NCBI GenBank assembly: GCA_020439945.1
Contig: JAGRPB010000050.1
Span: 1-33,137, forward strand
DNA: 33,137 nt
DNA from: Verrucomicrobiia bacterium
GTDB lineage: Bacteria; Verrucomicrobiota; Verrucomicrobiia; Verrucomicrobiales; DEV007
Reading direction: 5' to 3'
The stretch's first letter is position 1. Each line of letters starts with the position of its first letter. This document shows, piece after piece, positions 7,122 through 15,206 of this stretch. The notes beneath the pieces were generated by a model. The model was given only the letters and a program-made list of their open reading frames with translations. It was not told the DNA's origin and made no database searches. Made by a program: the position numbers and the translations under genes.

Positions 7122-8756
7122 ATGAGCAAAACCAATCCCCCCTCCCCTTCCGACGACGAAAACACCGCCAATTGCCCCCGATGCGGTGCGGCACTTCCCG
7201 CGGATTCGCCACGCGGCCTCTGTCCGCGCTGTCTCATGGCGGAGGCCATGATCCCTACCGAGGACGCGGAGTCCACCTCGCGTCCGGAACCACCCGCCAT
7301 CGAAGAAGTGCAGGCGGCCTTCCCTCAACTCGAGATCCTCGAACTCGTCGGCGCCGGAGGCATGGGGGTGGTCTACAAGGCGAAGCAGACTTCGCTGAAC
7401 CGTATCGTCGCGCTCAAGTTGCTGGCGCCGCATCGAACCCACGAAACCGGCTTTTCCGAGCGCTTCACTCGCGAAGCGCAGGCACTGGCGGCGTTGAATC
7501 ATCCCAACATCGTCACCGTTCACGACTTCGGAAAGGCGGGCGATTTCTATTTCCTGCTGATGGAATTTGTCGACGGCGTGAACCTGCGCCAAGCCATTCG
7601 CGCCGAGCGTTTCACGCCCGAGCAGGCTCTCGCCATCGTGCCGCCCATCTGCGAAGCCCTCCAGTACGCCCACGACCGCGGCATCGTGCACCGCGATATC
7701 AAACCGGAGAATCTGCTGCTCGACAAGGAAGGTCGCGTCAAGGTCGCCGACTTCGGAATCGCGCGGATCCTCGAACGCGAAGAGCCCGAAGAGGAGCTGT
7801 CGGCAAACCCGGGAACCGATCCCGGACTCACCGGTCAGACCGCCCTTGGCACGCCGCACTACATGGCGCCCGAACAAGCTGAGCATCCCGAGCAGGTCGA
7901 CCATCGAGCCGACATCTATTCGCTGGGTGCGGTCTTCTACGAACTGCTCACCGGCGAACTTCCCGACGGTCGCCTTCGCCCTCCCTCTTCCTCGGTAAAA
8001 ATCGACGTCCGTCTCGACGAAATCGTCCTCAAGGCCCTCGCCGATTCTCCCGAACTCCGCTGGCAGACCGCCACCGATCTGCGAACCCAGGTCGAGACCA
8101 TCGCGAGCACCGCTCCGCCGCCGTTGACCGATGTGCCCCCGCCGGCGAAGGCGCCGGAATCCCGCGCGACAGCTCCAGACCAGCGCCATCGAGGCAACGG
8201 CGCCCTCTGGGTCGCCATCGGTCTGGCCGTTCCGGGCGTGCCTCTGCTTCTCCTCGGTCTCATTTTCGGATTTCTGCTGACTCGGGAACCGAACTGGCAT
8301 CCCTCCGTGAGAGAAGCATTCATCTCGTTCGCCATCTGGATCGGGGCGGCGCTTTTCTGTGGCGGGAGTCTGATCAGTTTTGCCGCCTGGCTGAGACGTC
8401 GCTCTCCCCGCGCCCGGAAGATGTCCGCCATGGTCGGGGTCAGCCTGCTGGTGTCAATCGCGTTTGTCCTGATCTACACCCTGGTGGTCGCCGCGGCCAA
8501 GTGGACGCATCAAACCAGGGATGAGGCGGTCAGAGCGAGTCAGGCCGCTGCCACAAATCGGGCCGAGGCGCGGAAACGATTGCTTCTCGACGAAATCTCC
8601 CGAATCCGGCAAACCCTCGCGCAGGAAGACGACGAGAGCATCCGCATTCAACTCGAAGCCAGGCTCGCCGAACTGAACCTGCAGTTGTTGACGAGCGAGT
8701 CGGAAATCCGGGAGGACGAGAGCGAGCGGCCGTCGCGAGACAAAATCAACCACTGA
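7122..8756 (+). CDS. Membrane Ser/Thr protein kinase with N-terminal zinc ribbon
   Basis: 544 residues from ATG at 7122; the frame is open further upstream but the earlier part overlaps the sigma gene and the promoter motif. A zinc ribbon comes first (C18, C21, C34, C37 in CPRC-x12-CPRC). The Hanks-type kinase domain spans about 72-340: GAGGMGVVYKAK, catalytic K99 in VALK, HRDIKPEN with D192, DFGIAR with D210, and GTPHYMAPEQ. All key residues are present, so it should be active. Three hydrophobic segments follow (ALWVAIGLAVPGVPLLLLG, FISFAIWIGAALFCGG, VGVSLLVSIAFVLIYTLVV) and then a C-terminal coiled coil (EARKRLLLDEISRIRQTLAQ). The kinase faces the cytoplasm. Pairing with an ECF-like sigma factor is a recurring signalling unit in this group. 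Confidence 0.92.
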   Translation: MSKTNPPSPSDDENTANCPRCGAALPADSPRGLCPRCLMAEAMIPTEDAESTSRPEPPAIEEVQAAFPQLEILELVGAGGMGVVYKAKQTSLNRIVALKLLAPHRTHETGFSERFTREAQALAALNHPNIVTVHDFGKAGDFYFLLMEFVDGVNLRQAIRAERFTPEQALAIVPPICEALQYAHDRGIVHRDIKPENLLLDKEGRVKVADFGIARILEREEPEEELSANPGTDPGLTGQTALGTPHYMAPEQAEHPEQVDHRADIYSLGAVFYELLTGELPDGRLRPPSSSVKIDVRLDEIVLKALADSPELRWQTATDLRTQVETIASTAPPPLTDVPPPAKAPESRATAPDQRHRGNGALWVAIGLAVPGVPLLLLGLIFGFLLTREPNWHPSVREAFISFAIWIGAALFCGGSLISFAAWLRRRSPRARKMSAMVGVSLLVSIAFVLIYTLVVAAAKWTHQTRDEAVRASQAAATNRAEARKRLLLDEISRIRQTLAQEDDESIRIQLEARLAELNLQLLTSESEIREDESERPSRDKINH

Positions 8757-8796
8757 ACGAGCGACGGAATTCGACGCCATTTCGGTGACTTTGATA

Positions 8797-8826
8797 TTGT
8801 GACGACCTCACCCGCTCGGTTACAGT
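8797..8826 (+). promoter_or_regulatory. Candidate sigma-70 type promoter before lipoprotein gene
   Basis: TTGTGA (8797-8802) and TACAGT (8821-8826) are separated by 18 bases. Each matches four of six consensus positions. The -10 ends ten bases before the ATG at 8837, which would give a very short leader. This is the only plausible signal in the 80-base gap after the kinase gene. Confidence 0.3.
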
Positions 8827-8836
8827 CCCCAGCGCC

Positions 8837-9856
8837 ATGAAACGCGGATCCCGATCCCGCCAACTCGCGCGAATGTCTCTGGTCGCCGTACTTGCGGCGA
8901 TGGCCTGCTCGGACCCGGAGGCGTCGAATGTCGGTTCCCCTGAGCCGGCGTCCCCGGTTGTCTCCGATTCGAGCCGTGATTCCGCGGGCGCGGCGAACCG
9001 CGTGACCACCTTCGCTCCCAAGCCGATCGATCCCGAACTCGTCAAGGCCCTGGAGGAACCGTCCGTCATCGAGAGAGACGACGCGAAGCCGTTCAATCCG
9101 TCGGTCATTCGAATGAAGGACAACGAGGCCACCATGGCCCAGGAAATTCTCGACCTGCCCGAGAGCGACGCTCGCGAACTCGCTCTGACCGAACTGATGC
9201 GTCAATGGTCGCAATACGATCTGGAGGGCGCCCTGAAATTCGGTTGGGAGAAAACCGAGGGCGAAATCCAGGCCAAACGGGCGTTTCTCAAAGGCGTCAT
9301 GCCGGAGATGGCGAAGCGCGATCCCCAGGGGCTGCTCGAAGTGGTCGAAGAAGGTCACTGGTGGCCCGACCAATGGAAGGACCAGCGCGAGGCGTTGCGA
9401 CGCATCGAGCGCAACGATTTCGACCGGGCCTCCGAATTTTTCAAAAACACCGGCGAAGGCAAACAGCACAAGGAAGAAGCCTATCGCTACACCAGCCGAA
9501 TCGGTCGCGAACAGGGTTATCAGGCCGCGATCGCCTATGCCGAGGCCATGAAAAAGCAAATCGCCAAGGCCTACGCGACAAGAGCGGCGGTGACACAGTG
9601 GGTGGAAGCCGATTCCGTCGGCGCCTCAAACTATGTGAATCAATGCCGAAATCCCGAGCTTCGCGACCATGGCATACTCGGACTGATCGACGGCATCTGG
9701 CAAACGAATCCGCGGGAGAGCGTGGTCTGGGCAAAATCCATCAACCATCCGGATCTGCGGGACACCGCTCTCCGACAACTCGCAAAGCGCTGGTCCGACC
9801 CCGAATACGCTGGCAACCTGAAACTGCTTCCCCGGGCCTATTCCACCCCGAATTGA
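8837..9856 (+). CDS. Probable lipoprotein of unknown function, helical repeat type
   Basis: 339 residues. A basic N-terminus (MKRGSRSRQLARM), a short hydrophobic stretch and C24 followed by SDPE suggest a lipoprotein signal, although the lipobox AAMAC is weaker than consensus. After a low-complexity Ser/Pro/Glu linker, the body is helical with repeated phrases such as ARELALTELMRQWSQYDLEG, RDTALRQLAKRWSDPEYAG and KRDPQGLLEVVEEG. These look like the helical W/AL repeats found in many uncharacterised verrucomicrobial envelope proteins. No enzymatic motif is seen. It starts 80 bases after the kinase gene and may have its own promoter. A scaffold or sensor role in the periplasm is only a guess. 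Confidence 0.7.
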   Translation: MKRGSRSRQLARMSLVAVLAAMACSDPEASNVGSPEPASPVVSDSSRDSAGAANRVTTFAPKPIDPELVKALEEPSVIERDDAKPFNPSVIRMKDNEATMAQEILDLPESDARELALTELMRQWSQYDLEGALKFGWEKTEGEIQAKRAFLKGVMPEMAKRDPQGLLEVVEEGHWWPDQWKDQREALRRIERNDFDRASEFFKNTGEGKQHKEEAYRYTSRIGREQGYQAAIAYAEAMKKQIAKAYATRAAVTQWVEADSVGASNYVNQCRNPELRDHGILGLIDGIWQTNPRESVVWAKSINHPDLRDTALRQLAKRWSDPEYAGNLKLLPRAYSTPN

Positions 9857-9892
9857 CTTCGCTCTCTCTTCTTTTCCCAGCAACCGAGCCCC

Positions 9893-10357
9893 ATGTCCGT
9901 CCAACCACCCTTCGATCCAGCAGCGGCCCACCGCTGGTTCTCCGGCGATTTTTTCAATCGAGTCTGGGAGTACCTGGAAAAAAACGATCGTTCCTGTGAA
10001 GACAGCGAGAAGATGCTCTCCCTGGCGCATGCATCGCTGGCTCATTGGCGCCTCCGGGAAGACGCCACTCCGCAGAATTTCTCCATCGGCTATTGGCAGG
10101 TTTCCCGGGTTTACGCAGTGCTGGGGATGGCCGAACTGGCTCATCGTTACGGCGTCCTCAGCCTTCATGCCGCCGAGAACGAGCCCCCTTTCTACCGCGC
10201 CTACGCTCACGAGGCCATCGCCCGCGCTGCCCAGGTGGGTGGCGACGATGCCACACGGATGGAACACCTGGAGAAGGCCCGCGCTTTGCTGGATGAGATC
10301 GAAGACGACGAAGAGCGAGCGCTTCTGGAACCCGATCTGTCCGAACTCGCTTCTTGA
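9893..10357 (+). CDS. Conserved hypothetical TPR-like protein
   Basis: 154 residues, no signal peptide. Paired helices with TPR-like spacing are seen: HASLAHWRL, GYWQVSRVYAVLGMAELAHR, AENEPPFYRAYAHEAIARAA and EHLEKARALLDEIEDDEER. From memory, short cytoplasmic proteins with a DxxNMLxxAHASRxHW core followed by a VYAVLG motif occur in many bacteria and have no known function. It has no Shine-Dalgarno sequence and lies 36 bases after the lipoprotein gene. A protein-protein interaction role is the only inference possible. Confidence 0.7.
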   Translation: MSVQPPFDPAAAHRWFSGDFFNRVWEYLEKNDRSCEDSEKMLSLAHASLAHWRLREDATPQNFSIGYWQVSRVYAVLGMAELAHRYGVLSLHAAENEPPFYRAYAHEAIARAAQVGGDDATRMEHLEKARALLDEIEDDEERALLEPDLSELAS

Positions 10358-10421
10358 AAAATCTCCCGGCGACCACCTTCCCACGCTTCGCCTCGATCGT
10401 TACGCCAACCCCTCACCAGTC

Positions 10422-11345
10422 ATGAAATCCCTCACCCTCGCCTGCCTTCTCTCTTTGGCCGTCACAGCGGCGATGTCCCGCGAATGGACCGCCACGGACG
10501 GTCGCAAACTCGAAGCGGATTTCGTATCCGCCACCGCCGACGCCGTCACCGTGAAACGGGCGGCCGACGGACAGACCTTCTCCATCCCGTTGTCCGGACT
10601 TTCCGCGGCCGACCAGGATTGGGTAAAGGAACAGATGACCAAGCCGGCACCTGCCGGAAAACCGATCGATGGTCCCTTCGCGGAACTCGTCACCGGCGAA
10701 TGGGCGCTTTCCGAGCACGATGGATTGCCATTCGCCCTCTTCGCTTCCAAGGAACTCGATGCCTCCCGGAAGTATCCCCTCGTGGTCTCGCTCCACGGAC
10801 GAAGCCAGAACACCGAGAACGGCAAACAACTCGGTCCATTCGCCCGCGCCTTTGCCGAGCCCAAAAACTACGAGAAACGTCCGTGTATCATCTTTGCCCC
10901 ACTTGGCTACCAGCCATGGGGTGGCGAAGGCACGGCATGGAGCAACGAACCGGGTCAGAAGGCGCTGGCTTTGATCGAGGAATTGATCGAATCACTCCCC
11001 ATCGATGAAGACCGCGTCTATGTCTGCGGCCACTCCATGGGTGGCTTTGGTTCCTGTCACTTCGCCGTCACCGAACCGAAACGTTTCGCCGCCGTCGTGG
11101 CCACCTCCGGTTGCACCGGCGTCAGTTCGGCCGACACCTTCAAGCGGCTGCCGCTGTGGCTCCATCACGCCGCCGACGATGCCGTGGTGGAGGTGAAATA
11201 TTCCCGCGACCTGGCCGAAGCGCTGAAGCGCTCGAAGACCTTCAAATACACGGAATATCCCACCGGCGGTCACGGGATCGCCGGCCAGGTTTTCAACGAC
11301 CCGGCCGTCCACGAATGGATGTTCAGCCAAGGAGTGAACGAATAG
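10422..11345 (+). CDS. Secreted alpha/beta hydrolase (PHB depolymerase/esterase-like) with SHD1-like N-domain
   Basis: 307 residues from ATG at 10422, where a signal peptide begins (MKSLTLACLLSLAVTAAMS); the frame is open earlier but overlaps the previous gene. Residues 20-70 (REWTATDGRKLEADFV, VTVKRADG-like core, IPLSGLSAADQDWV) match the SHD1-like domain often attached to secreted enzymes in planctomycetes and verrucomicrobia. The hydrolase part has the oxyanion region VVSLHGRSQN, the nucleophile elbow GHSMGG with S205, a probable acid D252 in HHAADDAVV and H284 in GGHGIAG. This is a complete triad. It is likely an esterase acting in the periplasm, perhaps removing ester groups from polysaccharides; the substrate is not known. 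The stop is TAG. Confidence 0.88.
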   Translation: MKSLTLACLLSLAVTAAMSREWTATDGRKLEADFVSATADAVTVKRAADGQTFSIPLSGLSAADQDWVKEQMTKPAPAGKPIDGPFAELVTGEWALSEHDGLPFALFASKELDASRKYPLVVSLHGRSQNTENGKQLGPFARAFAEPKNYEKRPCIIFAPLGYQPWGGEGTAWSNEPGQKALALIEELIESLPIDEDRVYVCGHSMGGFGSCHFAVTEPKRFAAVVATSGCTGVSSADTFKRLPLWLHHAADDAVVEVKYSRDLAEALKRSKTFKYTEYPTGGHGIAGQVFNDPAVHEWMFSQGVNE

Positions 11346-11474
11346 TTCTCACAGGAAACCCATCGCCATCAGGGGCCGTGCCGCCCACGGGAACGACGCG
11401 GGATTTGACGTCGACGCCTCTCCTCCACCGGGTCGAATTAGCCAAATCCGCGCAAATTTCGGCGAGATTAACGC

Positions 11475-11502
11475 TGGAAATCCGCCCATCGCCGGTTATA
11501 AA
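11475..11502 (+). promoter_or_regulatory. Candidate sigma-70 promoter for microprotein
   Basis: TGGAAA (11475-11480) and TATAAA (11497-11502) are separated by 16 bases. The -10 ends nine bases before the microprotein ATG at 11512, so the transcript would be leaderless or nearly so. Around it, 11346-11511 holds no gene that can be supported. Confidence 0.35.
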
Positions 11503-11511
11503 TCCCGCAAC

Positions 11512-11601
11512 ATGCACATTTTTATCGGAATTGTCGTCGCGATCGCCTTTCTCCTGCTCGGACTGGTCGCCTTTACCTACCTGCTCAAGGGCGAAAGCTG
11601 A
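11512..11601 (+). CDS. Single-TM membrane microprotein (29 residues)
   Basis: A short frame codes MHIFIGIVVAIAFLLLGLVA followed by FTYLLKGES and a TGA stop. It is almost entirely one transmembrane helix, with a positive and polar C-terminal end. This pattern is common among bacterial membrane microproteins that associate with larger membrane complexes, but no specific family can be named. A TATAAA box lies directly upstream. Longer frames on both strands across 11111-11728 have poor composition and look like shadows. The next 172 bases up to 11773 show no other supported gene. The call depends on composition and promoter spacing only. Confidence 0.5.
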   Translation: MHIFIGIVVAIAFLLLGLVAFTYLLKGES

Positions 11602-11773
11602 GTCGCCCCGTCCGGTTCCGCCGGTGGTCGCGAGGGCGGCGCGGGAAAAGTTCTCCCTCGGCGGCATGGCATCACCCGCTGACAATTCCGTCACTGCGGA
11701 GGTCGAAATGGTGGGGAAAAGCGTTTAAAGTCGGCAGACGATCGAGCGATCGACTCCCCCACTTTCGCTTTTC

Positions 11774-12493
11774 ATGACCACCTTTCGAGACACCCCCAAC
11801 AGCCGGCTCGGAGCTGTCGTTTTCATCGGGCTGGTGACCACCACGCTCATCATCATCTTCGCCAGCCGCGAAACTTCCCGCCAGCAGGCTGAAACGGAGG
11901 AGGAAGTCTCGAATCAAATCACGGCGCTGAAAGAAGCGCTCAACGAGGCTCGCAACACGCGGGACGCCCTGCAACACGATCTCGACAAGATGACGCGGGA
12001 ACGCGTTGAGCTGGACGGGGAATTGACTCGGCAACAACTCGAAGGGGAGCAGAAGGTCGAGGAACTTTCGAAACTTCAGGAAGAGCTGAAGGAAATTGAG
12101 AATGCCGGGCAGAGAGCCGCGGCCCAAGTCGGCGAACTGAAGTCCGAGATCGAATCCGTGCGAGCGAATGCGAAATCGGAACTCGAAGCCGAACGCGCCG
12201 AAGCCAATCAGTTCAAAAAGAAAGCGGAAGCCGAAGCGCTCCAGTGGGCCCAGACCAAGGGCAACCTGGCACAACAGCTGAATCTCGCCCAGCAACGACT
12301 GGAGGCCTTTCGCGACACCGACGATCAGAAAGAGATCGCCCATCTGAAAAAACGGATCACCGACCTCGAACAGAAACTCGACACCATCGGGAACCAGCGA
12401 AACGAACTCGCTCGATCGCTCCGCTCGATCCGGGAAGCCTCGCGAAAGCCGGCCGTTTCGGAAGAAGCGAAGCCCAAGCCGGAACCAAACTGA
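11774..12493 (+). CDS. Membrane-anchored coiled-coil protein
   Basis: 239 residues. A short cytoplasmic tail precedes one transmembrane helix at about 12-31 (LGAVVFIGLVTTTLIIIFAS). Almost all the rest, about 35-225, is a long uninterrupted coiled coil rich in Glu, Lys, Gln and Leu (for example ELTRQQLEGEQKVEELSKLQ). The C-terminus is a short Pro/Lys/Glu tail. There is no enzymatic motif. Such proteins can act as spacers between membrane and cell wall, or as cytoskeletal or division scaffolds; orientation cannot be decided. It lies only 14 bases before the DksA-like gene, so the two are probably cotranscribed. Confidence 0.75.
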   Translation: MTTFRDTPNSRLGAVVFIGLVTTTLIIIFASRETSRQQAETEEEVSNQITALKEALNEARNTRDALQHDLDKMTRERVELDGELTRQQLEGEQKVEELSKLQEELKEIENAGQRAAAQVGELKSEIESVRANAKSELEAERAEANQFKKKAEAEALQWAQTKGNLAQQLNLAQQRLEAFRDTDDQKEIAHLKKRITDLEQKLDTIGNQRNELARSLRSIREASRKPAVSEEAKPKPEPN

Positions 12494-12507
12494 GCCGCAC
12501 CGACTTC

Positions 12508-12843
12508 ATGCTGACCGTCGATCAACTCATCGACCTCGAGGTGCGCATCCAGGAGGAAATCGAGAGCCTCCGCGCCGAAATGGATTCATCCGCCGCCGAG
12601 CGAGAAGCCATCTCTCCCGACAAGGGTATCGGCCGGCTGTCGCGCCTCGACGCCATGCAGATGCAGGAAGTCGCCAAGGACGCCCAACGCCGCCGGGAAG
12701 AACGTCTCCAACTGCTCGAAGCCGCCCAGGATCGAATGGACGACGGCGAATACGGCCACTGCCAACGCTGCCACGAACCGATCGCGCTGCCCCGGCTCCA
12801 GGCCCAACCCGAAGCCCTCTACTGCGGCAGTTGCGCCGGGTGA
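12508..12843 (+). CDS. DksA/TraR family C4 zinc finger protein
   Basis: 111 residues from ATG at 12508; the longer open frame upstream runs through the preceding gene in another frame and is not credible. An N-terminal coiled coil (LIDLEVRIQEEIESLRAEM and REERLQLLEAAQDRM) is followed by the motif DDGEYGHCQRCHEPI and LYCGSC. The four cysteines C85, C88, C106 and C109 form the C4 zinc site of the DksA/TraR family. DksA binds the secondary channel of RNA polymerase and adjusts rRNA and stress transcription with ppGpp. This protein is shorter than E. coli DksA (about 151), and the catalytic coiled-coil-tip aspartates cannot be placed with confidence, so it may be a TraR-like or YbiI-like relative. 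It ends six bases from a convergent gene. Confidence 0.85.
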   Translation: MLTVDQLIDLEVRIQEEIESLRAEMDSSAAEREAISPDKGIGRLSRLDAMQMQEVAKDAQRRREERLQLLEAAQDRMDDGEYGHCQRCHEPIALPRLQAQPEALYCGSCAG

Positions 12844-12849
12844 ATGCTC

Positions 12850-13314
12850 TCAGGCGTCGCCCGAATTCGATTTCTGACCGCGATTCCTCCCCTTCTTGCC
12901 GAACTCGATCGTGTTGTATTTTGGCATGTCGGGATGGGCGTGACGATAGAGATCGATCTCTTCCGCTGTCGGAGACACCACGATCTCGACTCGTTCCACC
13001 GGTCCATCCTCCCCGACCACCAGTTCGAGAGCCCAGATCAGGGAAACCAGCTTTCCTGAGAACGAATACGGCCCCTCGGGAAGCTCGAACTCGAATTCCC
13101 GCTCCTCGGTCGTCACCGGCGCGTCGAATGTTTTCGTTTCCACGATCTCCACATCCTGGGTTCCCCGCCCTTCGGTGTAGCAGAAAAGTCGCAGCGACAC
13201 CTCTCTCGGTGTTTCCGCCACCCGCCACGACACGATGCCGCGAAGCGTTTCTCCGGGCACGAAGGCGCGGTTGTCGAACTCGGTGCGGATCTCGGCTTGG
13301 TCGCTGCTTTCCAT
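12850..13314 (-). CDS. Arrestin-like beta-sandwich protein
   Basis: 154 residues, no signal peptide. The start (EIRTEFDNRAFVPGETLRGI followed by VSWRV) matches the opening of arrestin-like and Spo0M-like beta-sandwiches, in which a PGExLxGxV motif begins the first sheet. Further strands alternate through VSLRLFCYTEGRG, EFEFELPEGPYSFSGKLVSL and LELVVGED. The gene follows the tandem-DUF3592 gene by 15 bases on the same strand. The C-terminal region of that protein contains a similar phrase (RLGETVNLSWRVSGRVS), so the two may share a fold or interact. Function is unknown. The name is a fold guess, not a family assignment. Confidence 0.65.
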   Translation of the reverse strand: MESSDQAEIRTEFDNRAFVPGETLRGIVSWRVAETPREVSLRLFCYTEGRGTQDVEIVETKTFDAPVTTEEREFEFELPEGPYSFSGKLVSLIWALELVVGEDGPVERVEIVVSPTAEEIDLYRHAHPDMPKYNTIEFGKKGRNRGQKSNSGDA

Positions 13315-13327
13315 GGTCGTCAGGATC

Positions 13328-13346
13328 GATCAAACAGGGTCAGGTC
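13328..13346 (-). repeat. 19-base copy of GACCTGACCCTGTTTGATC element at gene end
   Basis: Read on the minus strand, GACCTGACCCTGTTTGATC is identical over 19 bases to 20059-20077 on the plus strand. It covers the last codons (P-D-P-V) and the TGA stop of the tandem-DUF3592 gene. A further AACAGGGT lies at 13354-13361 beside it. The identity is too long to be chance, which points to a dispersed repeat family. Confidence 0.6.
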
Positions 13347-15081
13347 GCCGAGGTAACAGGGTTAACTCGAAAGAATCGCCGATGTCGGGCCAGAGTGGAA
13401 TGTCGCCCTTCACCCGAAGCTCGTACTTGATCTCGTTGTTGCCGAGTTTCAGCGAGTACATCAGGTCCCCGGGTATCTCGATGACCGCCGAACCGGATTC
13501 GATGTCAACCATCGACGCGGTTTCGAAAATCTCCTGTTCGAGAAAAACTTCCGAACTGGTCACCGTGTTCGTTCCCCGTCGATAGGTCGCCGTCTCGATC
13601 CCCCACAGGGAAATTCGGAACGAGACGATGCGGGAAACGCGTCCGGAAACCCGCCAGCTCAAATTCACCGTTTCACCCAGTCGCGGCAGGCCCGTCGACA
13701 AGGTCAGCACCGGATGCGGATTTCGCATTGCCAGCAGTTGGTAGAGAAACGCCGCCAATACGCCGATCCCCACGAGCACAAACGGGATCATGAACAGGGT
13801 GAGGAAAATCTCGCCGCGTCCGGCCTGCCAGCCTTTGACAACCTGCACGACGAACACCGAAACGATGCCGTTCCAGAGGAGGGTGAAAAACAGGATGCCG
13901 CCCAGCTTCACCCAGCGACTGGCGTGGGGCTTCAACACGACCGGACCTTCGCTGCCCTCGTCGTCTCTTCGCTGGAAATCAGTCACGCCATCGGACGGTT
14001 CGAGCGCCCGCACCATCTCACGATCGATCCCATAGTGACTCTTTTTCCTCGCCTTGAGCGAAGCCATGAGGATGAAAAGGCCGAGTGCGAAAAAGACCAG
14101 CGGCAACAGCCCGATCAAAGCCCATGCCGAAACCCCGGGCCGCAGCATTGCCTGTTCAGGCACGTCGGGATTGACATAACATACCTGCTGAGTTCCGGCC
14201 GGGTATCGATTCACAATTTCTCTCTTTCCCTCGTAGCCCGACGACGAGCCGCCCATGGCTTCGTAGCGATTCGAGCGGTGCGTCTGCCCGGCGAACTCGT
14301 ATTCGTAGAAGATATCGACGCTGTAGGTGGTGCCATCGTCGCTGTCGTGGCTCTGCACGCGGCTCCAGATCACCTTGCACGGGGTTTCGACCCAACCGCG
14401 CGAACTCAGCATGCGCTGGATCGGCCCCAAACCGACCGGGATCAGAATAGCGAGTCCGATGGCGGCAAAAACCGCGCCCACGATCGCCCCGGCCATCCAG
14501 CTTCCTTTCTTCGAACGGTTCCCGGCGGCCGAGATCGACTGGGTTCCGGTGGAGCGCTTCTCGGCTTTCTCCTTTCTCAGGGAAGCAATGCCGAACCAGA
14601 CAATGCCGCCGCCGATGGCGACGAAGATCAGGGGAAAAAACGAAAACAAGCCGGCCGAAACCGCGCTTCTCCGGAGAACGGCTTCGCTCGGCGCGTCGGG
14701 ATTCACGAAACAGATCGGCGCCGGATTTTCGAGGAGGTCCTTTCGCAGCAGGGCGAGCTTTTCGTATTCCCCCGATTTTTTCGGCTGAAGGGAATAGCGG
14801 TCGGACGTGAGGCGATTTCCCTGAAAGCGATAGCGATAGCTCGTCTCCAACTGAAAGGGATCATCCCGACCGCTGTCGGCGGCAATCTCGCAGCGAACGA
14901 TCTCGCAGGGCACTTCCTCCCAGCGGTAGGTTTCCGCCTCGGCCAGAAACTGGCGGAATATGAAGACGAAAAACATCAAGCCCATGCCCCCGAAGAAGAG
15001 CCCGAACACAATGAGGCAACCGCCCCCGGTCTTTTGGGATCCGGCTCCACTCGTGCGTTTTCCTCCCAGTTTCCAACTCAT
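13330..15081 (-). CDS. Membrane protein with two DUF3592 domains
   Basis: 583 residues from the ATG at 15081; a longer open frame to 15225 would run over the divergent gene. Two copies of a DUF3592-type unit are separated by membrane helices. Copy 1 is at about 52-137 (EEVPCEIVRCEI, SYRYRFQGNRL, ICFVNPDAPSEAVLR). Copy 2 is at about 230-315 (VETPCKVIWSRV, FYEYEFAGQTHRSNRY, VCYVNPDVPEQAMLR). Hydrophobic segments lie near 21-43, 140-165, 196-218 and 320-341, with two more after 400. The C-terminal ~130 residues are a soluble beta-rich region with an arrestin-like phrase. DUF3592 has no known function; its CYVNPxxP motif is well kept in both copies. The following arrestin-like gene is probably cotranscribed. 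Confidence 0.82.
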   Translation of the reverse strand: MSWKLGGKRTSGAGSQKTGGGCLIVFGLFFGGMGLMFFVFIFRQFLAEAETYRWEEVPCEIVRCEIAADSGRDDPFQLETSYRYRFQGNRLTSDRYSLQPKKSGEYEKLALLRKDLLENPAPICFVNPDAPSEAVLRRSAVSAGLFSFFPLIFVAIGGGIVWFGIASLRKEKAEKRSTGTQSISAAGNRSKKGSWMAGAIVGAVFAAIGLAILIPVGLGPIQRMLSSRGWVETPCKVIWSRVQSHDSDDGTTYSVDIFYEYEFAGQTHRSNRYEAMGGSSSGYEGKREIVNRYPAGTQQVCYVNPDVPEQAMLRPGVSAWALIGLLPLVFFALGLFILMASLKARKKSHYGIDREMVRALEPSDGVTDFQRRDDEGSEGPVVLKPHASRWVKLGGILFFTLLWNGIVSVFVVQVVKGWQAGRGEIFLTLFMIPFVLVGIGVLAAFLYQLLAMRNPHPVLTLSTGLPRLGETVNLSWRVSGRVSRIVSFRISLWGIETATYRRGTNTVTSSEVFLEQEIFETASMVDIESGSAVIEIPGDLMYSLKLGNNEIKYELRVKGDIPLWPDIGDSFELTLLPRRPDPV

Positions 15082-15168
15082 GAACCGGCCACCAAGATGC
15101 ACGCTCTCCCCGCCCCAACGCAACGAGGAATCCGAAACAGTTTTCGCCGGAAGGCGATTCGGGAAAGG

Positions 15169-15197
15169 TTGCCGGGACTCGGTGCTTCTGTTAGCCT
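15169..15197 (+). promoter_or_regulatory. Candidate promoter in divergent gap before Gln-rich membrane protein
   Basis: TTGCCG (15169-15174) and TAGCCT (15192-15197) are separated by 17 bases. The -10 ends nine bases before the ATG at 15207. Similar TAGnnT boxes lie close to several other starts in the window (5657, and on the minus strand near 26875 and 29403). The 125-base gap must also carry the promoter of the divergent DUF3592 gene, which could not be placed. Confidence 0.35.
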
Positions 15198-15206
15198 TTG
15201 ACCACG

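Noticed and set aside
6669..8300. 543-codon minus-strand frame opposite the sigma and kinase genes
   Set aside because: It is the mirror of two well-supported genes in GC-rich DNA, shows no family motif, and crosses the intergenic boundary without structure.
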